DNA of 64,000 nucleotides from Ziziphus jujuba (lineage: Eukaryota > Streptophyta > Magnoliopsida > Rosales > Rhamnaceae): contig NC_083389.1 of NCBI RefSeq assembly GCF_031755915.1, positions 13,695,001 to 13,759,000 on the forward strand. Reading direction: 5' to 3'. A program made the position numbers and the translations under genes. The notes beneath the pieces are model-generated. The model was not told where the DNA came from. It saw only the letters and a program-made list of their open reading frames with translations, and did not search any database. Shown one piece after another: positions 9,257-21,389 of this stretch. Within the stretch, counting starts at the first letter, position 1, and the number at the start of each line of letters is the position of its first letter.

Positions 9257-11099
9257 GGGTATTAGGCGACGCATAATCATGATTATGCGTCACCTATTAC
9301 TAAAATTAAAAAAAAAAAAACTCTATTTATCTTGTTTAAATATCTTTACTAGTTATTTGATGCTCCAACAAAATCAAATTGTTAAAAATGAAGGTTTTAA
9401 AAAACTATATGAAAAAAAAGGGTATCAGGCGACGCATAGGATAGATTATGCTTCGTCTATTACTCTAATTTTTTTTAAAAAAAAACTCTGTTTATCATCT
9501 TTAAATATTGTCACCGGTCATTTGATGCTGGAAGAAAATAAAATTGTTAAACAGGCAGATTTTAAAAAAAAAACACTTTCTCTAACTAGTTTAAATATTT
9601 TAACTGGTTATTTGATGCTGAGATAAAATCAGATTGATTAAAAAAATAAAAAAACAAAACTCATTTATGTTGTTTAACTATTTTCACTGCTTATTTGATG
9701 CTGGAAGAAAATCAAATTGTTAAAAAGCATGGTTTTTTTGAAAGAAAAAAAGAAAAAAAAAAGAAATTGGGTATTAGGCGACGCATAGTACTGATTATGC
9801 GTCGCCTATTACTATAATTAAAAAAAAAAAAAACTCTCTTGTTATTGTTTAAATATTTTAACTGGTTATTTGATGCTCAACTAAAATCCAATTGTTAAAA
9901 ATGAAGGTTTAAAAAAAATATATATATATAGGGTATTAGGCGACGCATAATCATGATTATGCGTCGCCTATTACTAAAATTAAAAAAAAAAAAAAACTCT
10001 ATTTATCTTGTTTAAATATCTTCACTGGTTATTTGATGCTCCAACAAAATCAAATTGTTAAAAATGAAGGTTTTAAAAAACTATATGAAAAAAAAGGGTA
10101 TCAGGCGACGCATAGGATAGATTATGCTTCGTCTATTACTCTAATTTTTTTTTAAAAAAAACTCTGTTTATCATCTTTAAATATTGTCACCGGTCATTTG
10201 ATGATGGAAGAAAATAAAATTGTTAAACAGGCAGATTTTAAAAAAAAAACACTTTCTCTAACTAGTTTAAATATTTTAACTGGTTATTTGATGCTGAGAT
10301 AAAATCAGATTGATTAAAAAAATAAAAAAACAAAACTCATTTATGTTGTTTAACTATTTTCACTGCTTATTTGATGCTGGAAGAAAATCAAATTGTTAAA
10401 AAGCATGGTTTTTTTGAAAGAAAAAAAGAAAAAAAAAAGAAATTGGGTATTAGGCGACGCATAGTACTGATTATGCGTCGCCTATTACTATAATTAAAAA
10501 AAACAAAAAGTCTCTTGTTATTGTTTAAATATTTTAACTGGTTATTTGATGCTCAACTAAAATCCAATTGTTAAAAATGAAGGTTTAAAAAAAAAAAAAT
10601 ATATATATATATATATAGGGTATTAGGCAACGCATAATCATGATTATGCGTCGCCTATTACTAAAATTAAAAAAAAAAAACTCTATTTATCTTGTTTAAA
10701 TATCTTTACTAGTTATTTGATGCTCCAACAAAATCAAATTGTTAAAAATGAAGGTTTTAAAAAACTATATGAAAAAAAAGGGTATCAGGCGACGCATAGG
10801 ATAGATTATGCTTCGTCTATTACTCTAATGTTTTTTTAAAAAAAACTCTGTTTATCATCTTTAAATATTGTCACCGGTCATTTGATGCTGGAAGAAAATA
10901 AAATTGTTAAACAGGCAGATTTAAAAAAAAAAAAACACCTTCTCTAACTAGTTTAAATATTTTAACTGGTTATTTGATGCTGAGATAAAATCAGATTGAT
11001 TAAAAAAATAAAAAAACAAAACTCATTTATGTTGTTTAACTATTTTCACTGCTTATTTGATGCTGGAAGAAAATCAAATTGTTAAAAAGCATGGTTTTT

Positions 11100-12460
11100 T
11101 TGAAAGAAAAAAAGAAAAAAAAAAGAAATTGGGTATTAGGAGACGCATAGTACTGATTATGCGTCGCCTATTACTATAATTAAAAAAACAAAAAACTCTC
11201 TTGTTATTTTTTAAATATTTTAACTGGTTATTTGATGCTCAACTAAAATCCAATTGTTAAAAATGAAGGTTTAAAAAAAAAAAAATATATATATATATAT
11301 ATAGGGTATTAGGCGACGCATAATCATGATTATGCGTCACTTATTACTAAAATTAAAAAAAAAAAAAACTCTATTTATCTTGTTTAAATATCTTTACTAG
11401 TTATTTGATGCTCCAACAAAATCAAATTGTTAAAAATGAAGGTTTTAAAAAACTATATGAAAAAAAATGGTATCAGGCGACGCATAGGATAGATTATGCT
11501 TCGTCTATTACTCTAATTTTTTTTTAAAAAAAACTCTGTTTATCATCTTTAAATATTGTCACCGGTCATTTGATGCTGGAAGAAAATAAAATTGTTAAAC
11601 AGGCAGATTTTAAAAAAAAAACACTTTCTCTAACTAGTTTAAATATTTTAACTGGTTATTTGAGGCTGAGATAAAATCAGATTGATTAAAAAAATAAAAA
11701 AACAAAACTCATTTATGTTGTTTAACTATTTTCACTGCTTATTTGATGCTGGAAGAAAATCAAATTGTTAAAAAGCATGGTTTTTTTGAAAGAAAAAAAG
11801 AAAAAAAAAAGAAATTGGGTATTAGGCGACGCATAGTACTGATTATGCGTCGCCTATTACTATAATTAAAAAAAAAAAAAACTCTCTTGTTATTGTTTAA
11901 ATATTTTAACTGGTTATTTGATGCTCAACTAAAATCCAATTGCTAAAAATGAAGGTTTAAAAAAAATATATATATATATAGGGTATTAGGCGACGCATAA
12001 TCATGATTATGCGTCGCCTATTACTAAAATTAAAAAAAAAAAAAACTCTATTTATCTTGTTTAAATATCTTCACTGGTTATTTGATGCTCCAACAAAATC
12101 AAATTGTTAAAAATGAAGGTTTTAAAAAACTATATGAAAAAAAAGGGTATCAGGCGATGCATAGGATAGATTATGCGTCGTCTATTGCTCTAATTTTTTT
12201 TAAAAAAAAACTCTATTTATCATCTTTAAATATTGTCACCGGTCATTTGATTCTGGAAGAAATTAAAATTGTTAAACAGGCAGATTTTAAAAGAAAAAAC
12301 ACCTTCTCTAACTAGTTTAAATATTTTAACTGGTTATTTGATGCTGAGATAAAATCAGATTGATTAAAAAAATAAAAAAACAAAACTCATTTATGTTGTT
12401 TAACTATTTTCACTGCTTATTTGATGCTGGAAGAAAATCAAATTGTTAAAAAGCATGGTT
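11100..12460 (+). repeat. Tandem dimer duplication, copy 1 (offset 1362)
   Basis: Two adjacent units (anchors 11405 and 12082) recur next door. Shared private marks: TGCGTCACTTATT, AAAAAAATGGTATCAGG, TTTGAGGCTGAG, CCAATTGCTAAAAATG and GGCGATGCATAGG. Confidence 0.87.
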
Positions 12461-13822
12461 TTTTTGAAAGAAAAAAAGAAAAAAAAAAGAAATTGGGTAT
12501 TAGGAGACGCATAGTACTGATTATGCGTCGCCTATTACTATAATTAAAAAAAAAAAAAACTCTCTTGTTATTTTTTAAATATTTTAACTGGTTATTTGAT
12601 GCTCAACTAAAATCCAATTGTTAAAAATGAAGGTTTAAAAAAAAAAAATATATATATATATATATAGGGTATTAGGCGACGCATAATCATGATTATGCGT
12701 CACTTATTACTAAAATTAAAAAAAAAAAAACTCTATTTATCTTGTTTAAATATCTTTACTAGTTATTTGATGCTCCAACAAAATCAAATTGTTAAAAATG
12801 AAGGTTTTAAAAAACTATATGAAAAAAAATGGTATCAGGCGACGCATAGGATAGATTATGCTTCGTCTATTACTCTAATTTTTTTTTAAAAAAAACTCTG
12901 TTTATCATCTTTAAATATTGTCACCGGTCATTTGATGCTGGAAGAAAATAAAATTGTTAAACAGGCAGATTTTAAAAAAAAAACACTTTCTCTAACTAGT
13001 TTAAATATTTTAACTGGTTATTTGAGGCTGAGATAAAATCAGATTGATTAAAAAAATAAAAAAACAAAACTCATTTATGTTGTTTAACTATTTTCACTGC
13101 TTATTTGATGCTGGAAGAAAATCAAATTGTTAAAAAGCATGGTTTTTTTGAAAGAAAAAAAGAAAAAAAAAAGAAATTGGGTATTAGGCGACGCATAGTA
13201 CTGATTATGCGTCGCCTATTACTATAATTAAAAAAAAAAAAAACTCTCTTGTTATTGTTTAAATATTTTAACTGGTTATTTGATGCTCAACTAAAATCCA
13301 ATTGCTAAAAATGAAGGTTTAAAAAAAAAATATATATATATAGGGTATTAGGCGACGCATAATCATGATTATGCGTCGCCTATTACTAAAATTAAAAAAA
13401 AAAAAAACTCTATTTATCTTGTTTAAATATCTTCACTGGTTATTTGATGCTCCAACAAAATCAAATTGTTAAAAATGAAGGTTTTAAAAAACTATATGAA
13501 AAAAAAGGGTATCAGGCGATGCATAGGATAGATTATGCGTCGTCTATTGCTCTAATTTTTTTTAAAAAAAAACTCTATTTATCATCTTTAAATATTGTCA
13601 CCGGTCATTTGATTCTGGAAGAAATTAAAATTGTTAAACAGGCAGATTTTAAAAGAAAAAACACCTTCTCTAACTAGTTTAAATATTTTAACTGGTTATT
13701 TGATGCTGAGATAAAATCAGATTGATTAAAAAAATAAAAAAACAAAACTCATTTATGTTGTTTAACTATTTTCACTGCTTATTTGATGCTGGAAGAAAAT
13801 CAAATTGTTAAAAAGCATGGTT
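12461..13822 (+). repeat. Tandem dimer duplication, copy 2
   Basis: Anchors 12767 and 13444 lie exactly 1362 bp after those of copy 1. Similarity ends in the block D A-run near 13822, where the G-interrupted run is replaced by an uninterrupted one. Confidence 0.87.
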
Positions 13823-13992
13823 TTTTTGAAAGAAAAAAAAAAAAAAGAAATTGGGTATTAGGCGACGCATAGTACTGATTATGCGTCGCCTATTACTATA
13901 ATTAAAAGAAAAAAAAAACTCTCTTGTTATTGTTTATATATTTTAACTGGTTATTTGATGCTCAACTAAAATCCAATTGTTAAAAATGAAGG

Positions 13993-14024
<32 letters not shown>

Positions 14025-14699
14025 GGGTATTAGGCGACGCATAATCATGATTATGCGTCGCCAATTACTAAAACTAAAAAAAAAAAAAAAAACTCTATTT
14101 ATCTTGTTTAAATATCTTCACTGGTTATTTGATGCTCCAACAAAATCAAATTGTTAAAAATGAAGGTTTTAAAAAACTATATGAAAAAAAAGGGTATCAG
14201 GCGACGCATAGGATAGATTATGCGTCGTCTATTACTCTACTTTTTTAAAAAAAAAACTCTATATATCATCTTTAAATATTGTCACCGGTCATTTGATGCC
14301 GGAAGAAAATAAAATTGTTAAACAGGCAGATTTTAAAAAAAAAAAACACCTTCTCTAACTAGTTTAAATATTTTAACTGGTTATTTGATGCTGAGATAAA
14401 ATAAGATTGATTAAAAAAATAAAAAAACAAAACTCATTTATGTTGTTTAACTATTTTCACCGCTTATTTGATGCTGGAAGAAAATCAAATTGTTAAAAAG
14501 CATGGTTTTTTTGAAAGCAAAAAAAAAAAAAAAAGAAATTGGGTATTAGGCGACGCATAGTACTGATTATGCGTCGCCTATTACTATAATTAAAAAAAAA
14601 AAAAACCCTCTTGTTATTGTTTAAATATTTTAACTGGTTATTTGATGCTCAACTAAAATCCAATTGTTAAAAATGAAGGTTTAAAAAAATATATATATA
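14025..14699 (+). repeat. Partial cassette alpha (GATGCCGG unit only)
   Basis: Contains CCAATTACTAAAACT, TCTACTTTTTT, GATGCCGGAAG and TTTTCACCGC, like the second unit of cassette alpha, but the unit before it is not the GTATT type. A del21 unit follows, as in the complete copies. Confidence 0.83.
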
Positions 14700-14701
14700 G
14701 A

Positions 14702-14722
14702 GTATTAGGCGACGCATATTAC
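14702..14722. repeat. First copy of the 21-bp-deleted palindrome (del21)
   Basis: The 42-bp GTATT...ATTAC inverted-repeat segment is reduced to 21 bp, GTATTAGGCGACGCA then TATTAC, leaving only the left arm. The break can be placed at a short TA repeat. It occurs with the same sequence in 33 units, always together with GAGTATT instead of GGGTATT and with a (TA)5 tract, so it is one inherited haplotype and not many independent deletions. Confidence 0.92.
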
Positions 14723-17700
14723 TAAAATTAAAAAAAAAAAAAACTCTATTTATCTTGTTTAAATATCTTCACTGGTTATTTGATGCTCCAACAAAATCAA
14801 ATTGTGAAAAATGAAGGTTTTAAAAAACTATATGAAAAAAAAGGGTATCAGGCGACGCATAGGATAGATTATGCGTCGTCTATTGCTCTAATTTTTTTAA
14901 AAAAAAAACTCTATTTATCATCTTTAAATATTGTCACCGGTCATTTGATTCTGGAAGAAATTAAAATTGTTAAACAGGCAGATTTTAAAAAAAAAAACAC
15001 CTTCTCTAACTAGTTTAAATATTTTAACTGGTTATTTGATGCTGAGATAAAATCAGATTGATTAAAAAAATAAAAAAACAAAACTCATTTATGTTGTTTA
15101 ACTATTTTCACTGCTTATTTGATGCTGGAAGAAAATCAAATTGTTAAAAAGCATGGTTTTTTTGAAAGAAAAAAAAAAAAAAGAAATTGGGTATTAGGCG
15201 ACGCATAGTACTGATTATGCGTCGCCTATTACTATAATTAAAAAAAAAAAAAAACTCTCTTGTTATTGTTTAAATATTTTAACTGGTTATTTGATGCTCA
15301 ACTAAAATCCAATTGTTAAAAATGAAGGTTTTAAAAAAAAAATATATATATATATATATAGGGTATTAGGCGACGCATAATCATGATTATGCGTCGCCTA
15401 TTACTAAAATTAAAAAAAAAAAAAACTCTATTTATCTTGTTTAAATATCTTCACTGGTTATTTGATGCTCCAACAAAATCAAATTGTTAAAAATGAAGGT
15501 TTTAAAAAACTATATGAAAAAAAAGGGTATCAGGCGACGCGTAGGATAGATTATGCTTCGTCTATTCCTCTAATTTTTTTTAAAAAAAAACTCTATTTAT
15601 CATCTTTAAATATTGTCACCGGTCATTTGATGCTGGAAGAAAATAAAATTGTTAAACAGGCAGATTTTAAAAAAAAACACCTTCTCTAACTAGTTTAAAT
15701 ATTTTAACTGGTTATTTGATACTGAGATAAAATCAGATTGATTAAAAAAATAAAAAAACAAAACTCATTTATGTTGTTTAACTATTTTCACTGCTTATTT
15801 GATGCTGGAAGAAAATCAAATTGTTAAGAAGCATGGTTTTTTTGAAAGAAAAAAAAAAAAAATTGGGTATTAGGCGACGCATAGTACTTATTATGCGTCG
15901 CCTATTACTATAATTAAAAAAAAAAAAAACTCTCTTGTTATTGTTTAAATATTTTAACTGGTTATTTGATGCTCAACTAAAATCCAATTGTTAAAAATGA
16001 AGGTTTAAAAAAATATATATATAGAGTATTAGGCGACGCATATTACTAAAATTAAAAAAAAAAAAAAAACTCTATTTATCTTGTTTAAATATCTTCACTG
16101 GTTATTTGATGCTCCAACAAAATCAAATTGTTAAAAATGAAGGTTTTAAAAAACTATATGAAAAAAAAGGGTATCAGGCGACGCATAGGATAGATTATGC
16201 GTCGTCTATTGCTCTAATTTTTTTTAAAAAAAAACTCTATTTATCATCTTTAAATATTGTCACCGGTCATTTGATTCTGGAAGAAATTAAAATTGTTAAA
16301 CAGGCAGATTTTAAAAAAAAAAACACCTTCTCTAACTAGTTTAAATATTTTAACTGGTTATTTGATTCTGAGATAAAATCAGATTGATTAAAAAAATAAA
16401 AAAACAAAACTCATTTATGTTGTTTAACTATTTTCACTGCTTATTTGATGCTGGAAGAAAATCAAATTGTTAAGAAGCATGGTTTTTTTGAAAGAAAAAA
16501 AAAAAAAAGAAATTGGGTATTAGGCGACGCATAGTACTTATTATGCGTCGCCTATTACTATAATTAAAAAAAAAAAAAAAACTCTCTTGTTATTGTTTAA
16601 ATATTTTAACTGGTTATTTGATGCTCAACTAAAATCCAATTGTTAAAAATGAAGGTTTAAAAAAATATATATATAGAGTATTAGGCGACGCATATTACTA
16701 AAATTAAAAAAAAAAAAAAAAACTCTATTTATCTTGTTTAAATATCTTCACTGGTTATTTGATGCTCCAACAAAATCAAATTGTTAAAAATGAAGGTTTT
16801 AAAAAACTATATGAAAAAAAAGGGTATCAGGCGACGCGTAGGATAGATTATGCTTCGTCTATTCCTCTAATATTTTTTAAAAAAAAACTCTATTTATCAT
16901 CTTTAAATATTGTCACCGGTCATTTGATGCTGCAAGAAAATAAAATTGTTAAACAGGAAGATTTTAAAAAAAAAAAACACCTTCTCTAACTAGTTTAAAT
17001 ATTTTAACTGGTTATTTGATGCTGAGATAAAATCAGATTGATTAAAAAAATAAAAAAACAAAACTCATTTATGTTGTTTAACTATTTTCACTGCTTATTT
17101 GATGCTGGAAGAAAATCAAATTGTTAAAAAGCATGGTTTTTTTGAAAGAAAAAAAGAAAAAAAAAAGAAATTGGGTATTAGGCGACGCATAGTACTGATT
17201 ATGCGTCGCCTATTACTATAATTAAAAAAAAAAAAAACTCTCTTGTTATTGTTTAAATATTTTAACTGGTTATTTGATGCTCAACTAAAATCCAATTGTT
17301 AAAAATGAAGGTTTAAAAAAAATATATATATATAGGGTATTAGGCGACGCATAATCATGATTATGCGTCGCCTATTACTAAAATGAAAAAAAAAAAAAAA
17401 CTCTATTTATCTTGTTTAAATATCTTCACTGGTTATTTGATGCTCCAACAAAATCAAATTGTTAAAAATGAAGGTTTTAAAAAACTATATGAAAAAAAAG
17501 GGTATCAGGCGACGCATAGGATAGATTATGCTTCGTCTATTACTCTAATTTTTTTTAAAAAAAACTCTGTTTATCATCTTTAAATATTGTCACCGGACAT
17601 TTGATGCTGGAAGAAAATAAAATTGTTAAACAGGCAGATTTTAAAAAAAAAACACTTTCTCTAACTAGTTTAAATATTTTAACTGGTTATTTGATGCTGA

Positions 17701-20029
17701 GATAAAATCAGATTGATTAAAAAAATAATAAAACAAAACTCATTTATGTTGTTTAACTATTTTCACTGCTTATTTGATGCTGGAAGAAAATCAAATTGTT
17801 AAAAAGCATGGTTTTTTTGAAAGAAAAAAAGAAAAAAAAAAGAAATTGGGTATTAGGCGACGCATAGTACTCATTATGCGTCGCCTATTACTATAATTAA
17901 AAAAAAAAAAAAACTCTCTTGTTATTGTTTAAATATTTTAACTGGTTATTTGATGCTCAACTAAAATCCAATTGTTAAAAATGAAGGTTTAAAAAAAATA
18001 TATATATATAGGGTATTAGGCGACGCATAATCATGATTATGCGTCGCCTATTACTAAAATTAAAAAAAAAAAAAAACTCTATTTATCTTGTTTAAATATC
18101 TTCACTGGTTATTTGATGCTCCAACAAAATCAAATTGTTAAAAATGAAGGTTTTAAAAAACTATATGAAAAAAAAGGGTATCAGGCGACGCATAGGATAG
18201 ATTATGCTTCGTCTATTACTCTAATTTTTTTTTAAAAAAAACTCTGTTTATCATCTTTAAATATTGTCACCGGTCATTTGATGCTGGAAGAAAATAAAAT
18301 TGTTAAACAGGCAGATTTAAAAAAAAAAACACTTTCTCTAACTAGTTTAAATATTTTAACTGGTTAGTTGATGCTGAGATAAAATCAGATTGATTAAAAA
18401 AATAAAAAAACAAAACTCATTTATGTTGTTTAACTATTTTCACTGCTTATTTGATGCTGGAAGAAAATCAAATTGTTAAAAAGCATGGTTTTTTTGAAAG
18501 AAAAAAAGAAAAAAAAAAGAAATTGGGTATTAGGCGACGCATAGTACTTATTATGCGTCGCCTATTACTATAATTAAAAAAAAAAAAAAAACTCTCTTGT
18601 TATTGTTTAAATATTTTAACTGGTTATTTGATGCTCAACTAAAATCCAATTGTTAAAAATGAAGGTTTAAAAAAATATATATATAGAGTATTAGGCGACG
18701 CATATTACTAAAATTAAAAAAAAAAAAAAAAACTCTATTTATCTTGTTTAAATATCTTCACTGGTTATTTGATGCTCCAACAAAATCAAATTGTTAAAAA
18801 TGAAGGTTTTAAAAAACTATATGAAAAAAAAGGGTATCAGGCGACGCATAGGATAGATTATGCTTCGTCTATTACTCTAATTTTTTTTAAAAAAAAACTC
18901 TGTTTATCATCTTTAAATATTGTCACCGGTCATTTGATGCTGGAAGAAAATAAAATCGTTAAACAGGCAGATTTTAAAAAAAAAACACTTTCTCTAACTA
19001 GTTTAAATATTTTAACTGGTTATTTGATGCTGAGATAAAATCAGATTGATTAAAAAAATAAAAAAACAAAACTCATTTATGTTGTTTAACTATTTTCACT
19101 GCTTATTTGATGCTGGAAGAAAATCAAATTGTTAAAAAGCATGGTTTTTTTGAAAGAAAAAAAAAAAAAAGAAATTGGGTATTAGGCGACGCATAGTACT
19201 GATTATGCGTCGCCTATTACTATAATTAAAAAAAAAAAAAACTCTCTTGTTATTGTTTAAATATTTTAACTGGTTATTTGATGCTCAACTAAAATCCAAT
19301 TGTTAAAAATGAAGGTTTTAAAAAAAAAATATATATATATATATATAGGGTATTAGGCGACGCATAATCATGATTATGCGTCGCCTATTACTAAAATTAA
19401 AAAAAAAAAAACTCTATTTATCTTGTTTAAATATCTTCACTGGTTATTTGATGCTCCAACAAAATCAAATTGTTAAAAATGAAGGTATTAAAAAACTATA
19501 TGAAAAAAAAGGGTATCAGGCGACGCGTAGGATAGATTATGCTTCGTCTATTCCTCTAATTTTTTTTAAAAAAAAACTCTATTTATCATCTTTAAATATT
19601 GTCACCGGTCATTTGATGCTGGAAGAAAATAAAATTGTTAAACAGGCAGATTTTAAAAAAAAAACACCTTCTCTAACTAGTTTAAATATTTTAACTGGTT
19701 ATTTGATACTGAGATAAAATCAGATTGATTAAAAAAATAAAAAAACAAAACTCATTTATGTTGTTTAACTATTTTCACTGCTTATTTGATGCTGGAAGAA
19801 AATCAAATTGTTACAAAGCATGGTTTTTTTGAAAGAAAAAAAGAAAAAAAAAGAAATTGGGTATTAGGCGACGCATAGTACTGATTATGCGTCGCCTATT
19901 ACTATAATTAAAAAAAAAAAAAAGTCTCTTGTTATTGTTTAAATATTTTAACTGGTTATTTGATGCTCAACTAAAATCCAATTGTTAAAAATGAAGGTTT
20001 TAAAAAAAATATATATATATATATATATA

Positions 20030-21389
20030 GGGTATTAGGCGACGCATAATCATGATTATGCGTCGCCTATTACTAAAATTAAAAAAAAAAAAACTCTATT
20101 TATCTTGTTTAAATATCTTCACTGGTTATTTGATGCTCCAACAAAATCAAATTGTTAAAAATGAAGGTATTAAAAAACTATATGAAAAAAAAGGGTATCA
20201 GGCGACGCGTAGGATAGATTATGCTTCGTCTATTCCTCTAATTTTTTTTAAAAAAAAACTCTATTTATCATCTTTAAATATTGTCACCGGTCATTTGATG
20301 CTGGAAGAAAATAAAATTGTTAAACAGGCAGATTTTAAAAAAAAAACACCTTCTCTAACTAGTTTAAATATTTTAACTGGTTATTTGATACTGAGATAAA
20401 ATCAGATTGATTAAAAAAATAAAAAAACAAAACTCATTTATGTTGTTTAACTATTTTCACTGCTTATTTGATGCTGGAAGAAAATCAAATTGTTACAAAG
20501 CATGGTTTTTTTGAAAGAAAAAAAGAAAAAAAAAGAAATTGGGTATTAGGCGACGCATAGTACTGATTATGCGTCGCCTATTACTATAATTAAAAAAAAA
20601 AAAAAGTCTCTTGTTATTGTTTAAATATTTTAACTGGTTATTTGATGCTCAACTAAAATCCAATTGTTAAAAATGAAGGTTTAAAAAAAAAAAAATATAT
20701 ATATATATATATATAGGGTATTAGGCGACGCATAATCATGATTATGCGTCGCCAATTACTAAAACTAAAAAAAAAAAAAAAAACTCTATTTATCTTGTTT
20801 AAATATCTTCACTGGTTATTTGATGCTCCAACAAAATCAAATTGTTAAAAATGAAGGTTTTAAAAAACTATATGAAAAAAAAGGGTATCAGGCGACGCAT
20901 AGGATAGATTATGCGTCGTCTATTACTCTACTTTTTTAAAAAAAAAACTCTATTTATCATCTTTAAATATTGTCACCGGTCATTTGATGCCGGAAGAAAA
21001 TAAAATTGTTAAACAGGCAGATTTTAAAAAAAAAAAACACCTTCTCTAACTAGTTTAAATATTTTAACTGGTTATTTGATGCTGAGATAAAATCAGATTG
21101 ATTAAAAAAATAAAAAAACAAAACTCATTTATGTTGTTTAACTATTTTCACCGCTTATTTGATGCTGGAAGAAAATCAAATTGTTAAAAAGCATGGTTTT
21201 TTTGAAAGCAAAAAAAAAAAAAAAAGAAATTGGGTATTAGGCGACGCATAGTACTGATTATGCGTCACCTATTACTATAATTAAAAAAAAAAAAACTCTC
21301 TTGTTATTGTTTAAATATTTTAACTGGTTATTTGATGCTCAACTAAAATCCAATTGTTAAAAATGAAGGTTTAAAAAAATATATATATA
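20030..21389 (+). repeat. Cassette alpha, copy 1 (GTATT unit + GATGCCGG unit)
   Basis: The first unit (20030-20715) carries AAGGTATTAAAAAAC and TTACAAAGC. The second (20716-21389) carries CCAATTACTAAAACT, TCTACTTTTTT and GATGCCGGAAG. The unit just before, anchored at 19448, is a near copy of the first at a 682-bp offset, a single-unit tandem duplication. Confidence 0.87.

Larger units (their letters stand above)
1..14024 (+). repeat. Zone 1: full-length units only
   Basis: After a partial unit (blocks B-E, 1-491) there are 20 units with anchors at 590, 1257, 1937, 2612, 3285, 3954, 4643, 5317, 5983, 6647, 7314, 7997, 8667, 9357, 10033, 10717, 11405, 12082, 12767 and 13444. Spacing is 664-690 bp. 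All keep the A inverted repeat; none carries the 21-bp deletion. This zone contains the most diverged units, such as 492-~1160 with right arm GCGTCCCC, GATGTTCAAC and TATATTGTT. It also contains two visible segmental duplications, annotated separately. Confidence 0.85.
14025..20029 (+). repeat. Zone 2: mixed full and shortened units
   Basis: Nine units have anchors at 14129, 14780, 15462, 16106, 16759, 17437, 18113, 18769 and 19448. Units anchored at 14780, 16106, 16759 and 18769 have the 21-bp palindrome deletion and give spacings of 644-656 bp. The others give 676-685 bp. This is the first appearance of the deletion in the window, before the regular alternation of zone 3. The unit at 17437 has AAAATGAAAA in place of AAAATTAAAA in block A. 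Confidence 0.83.
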
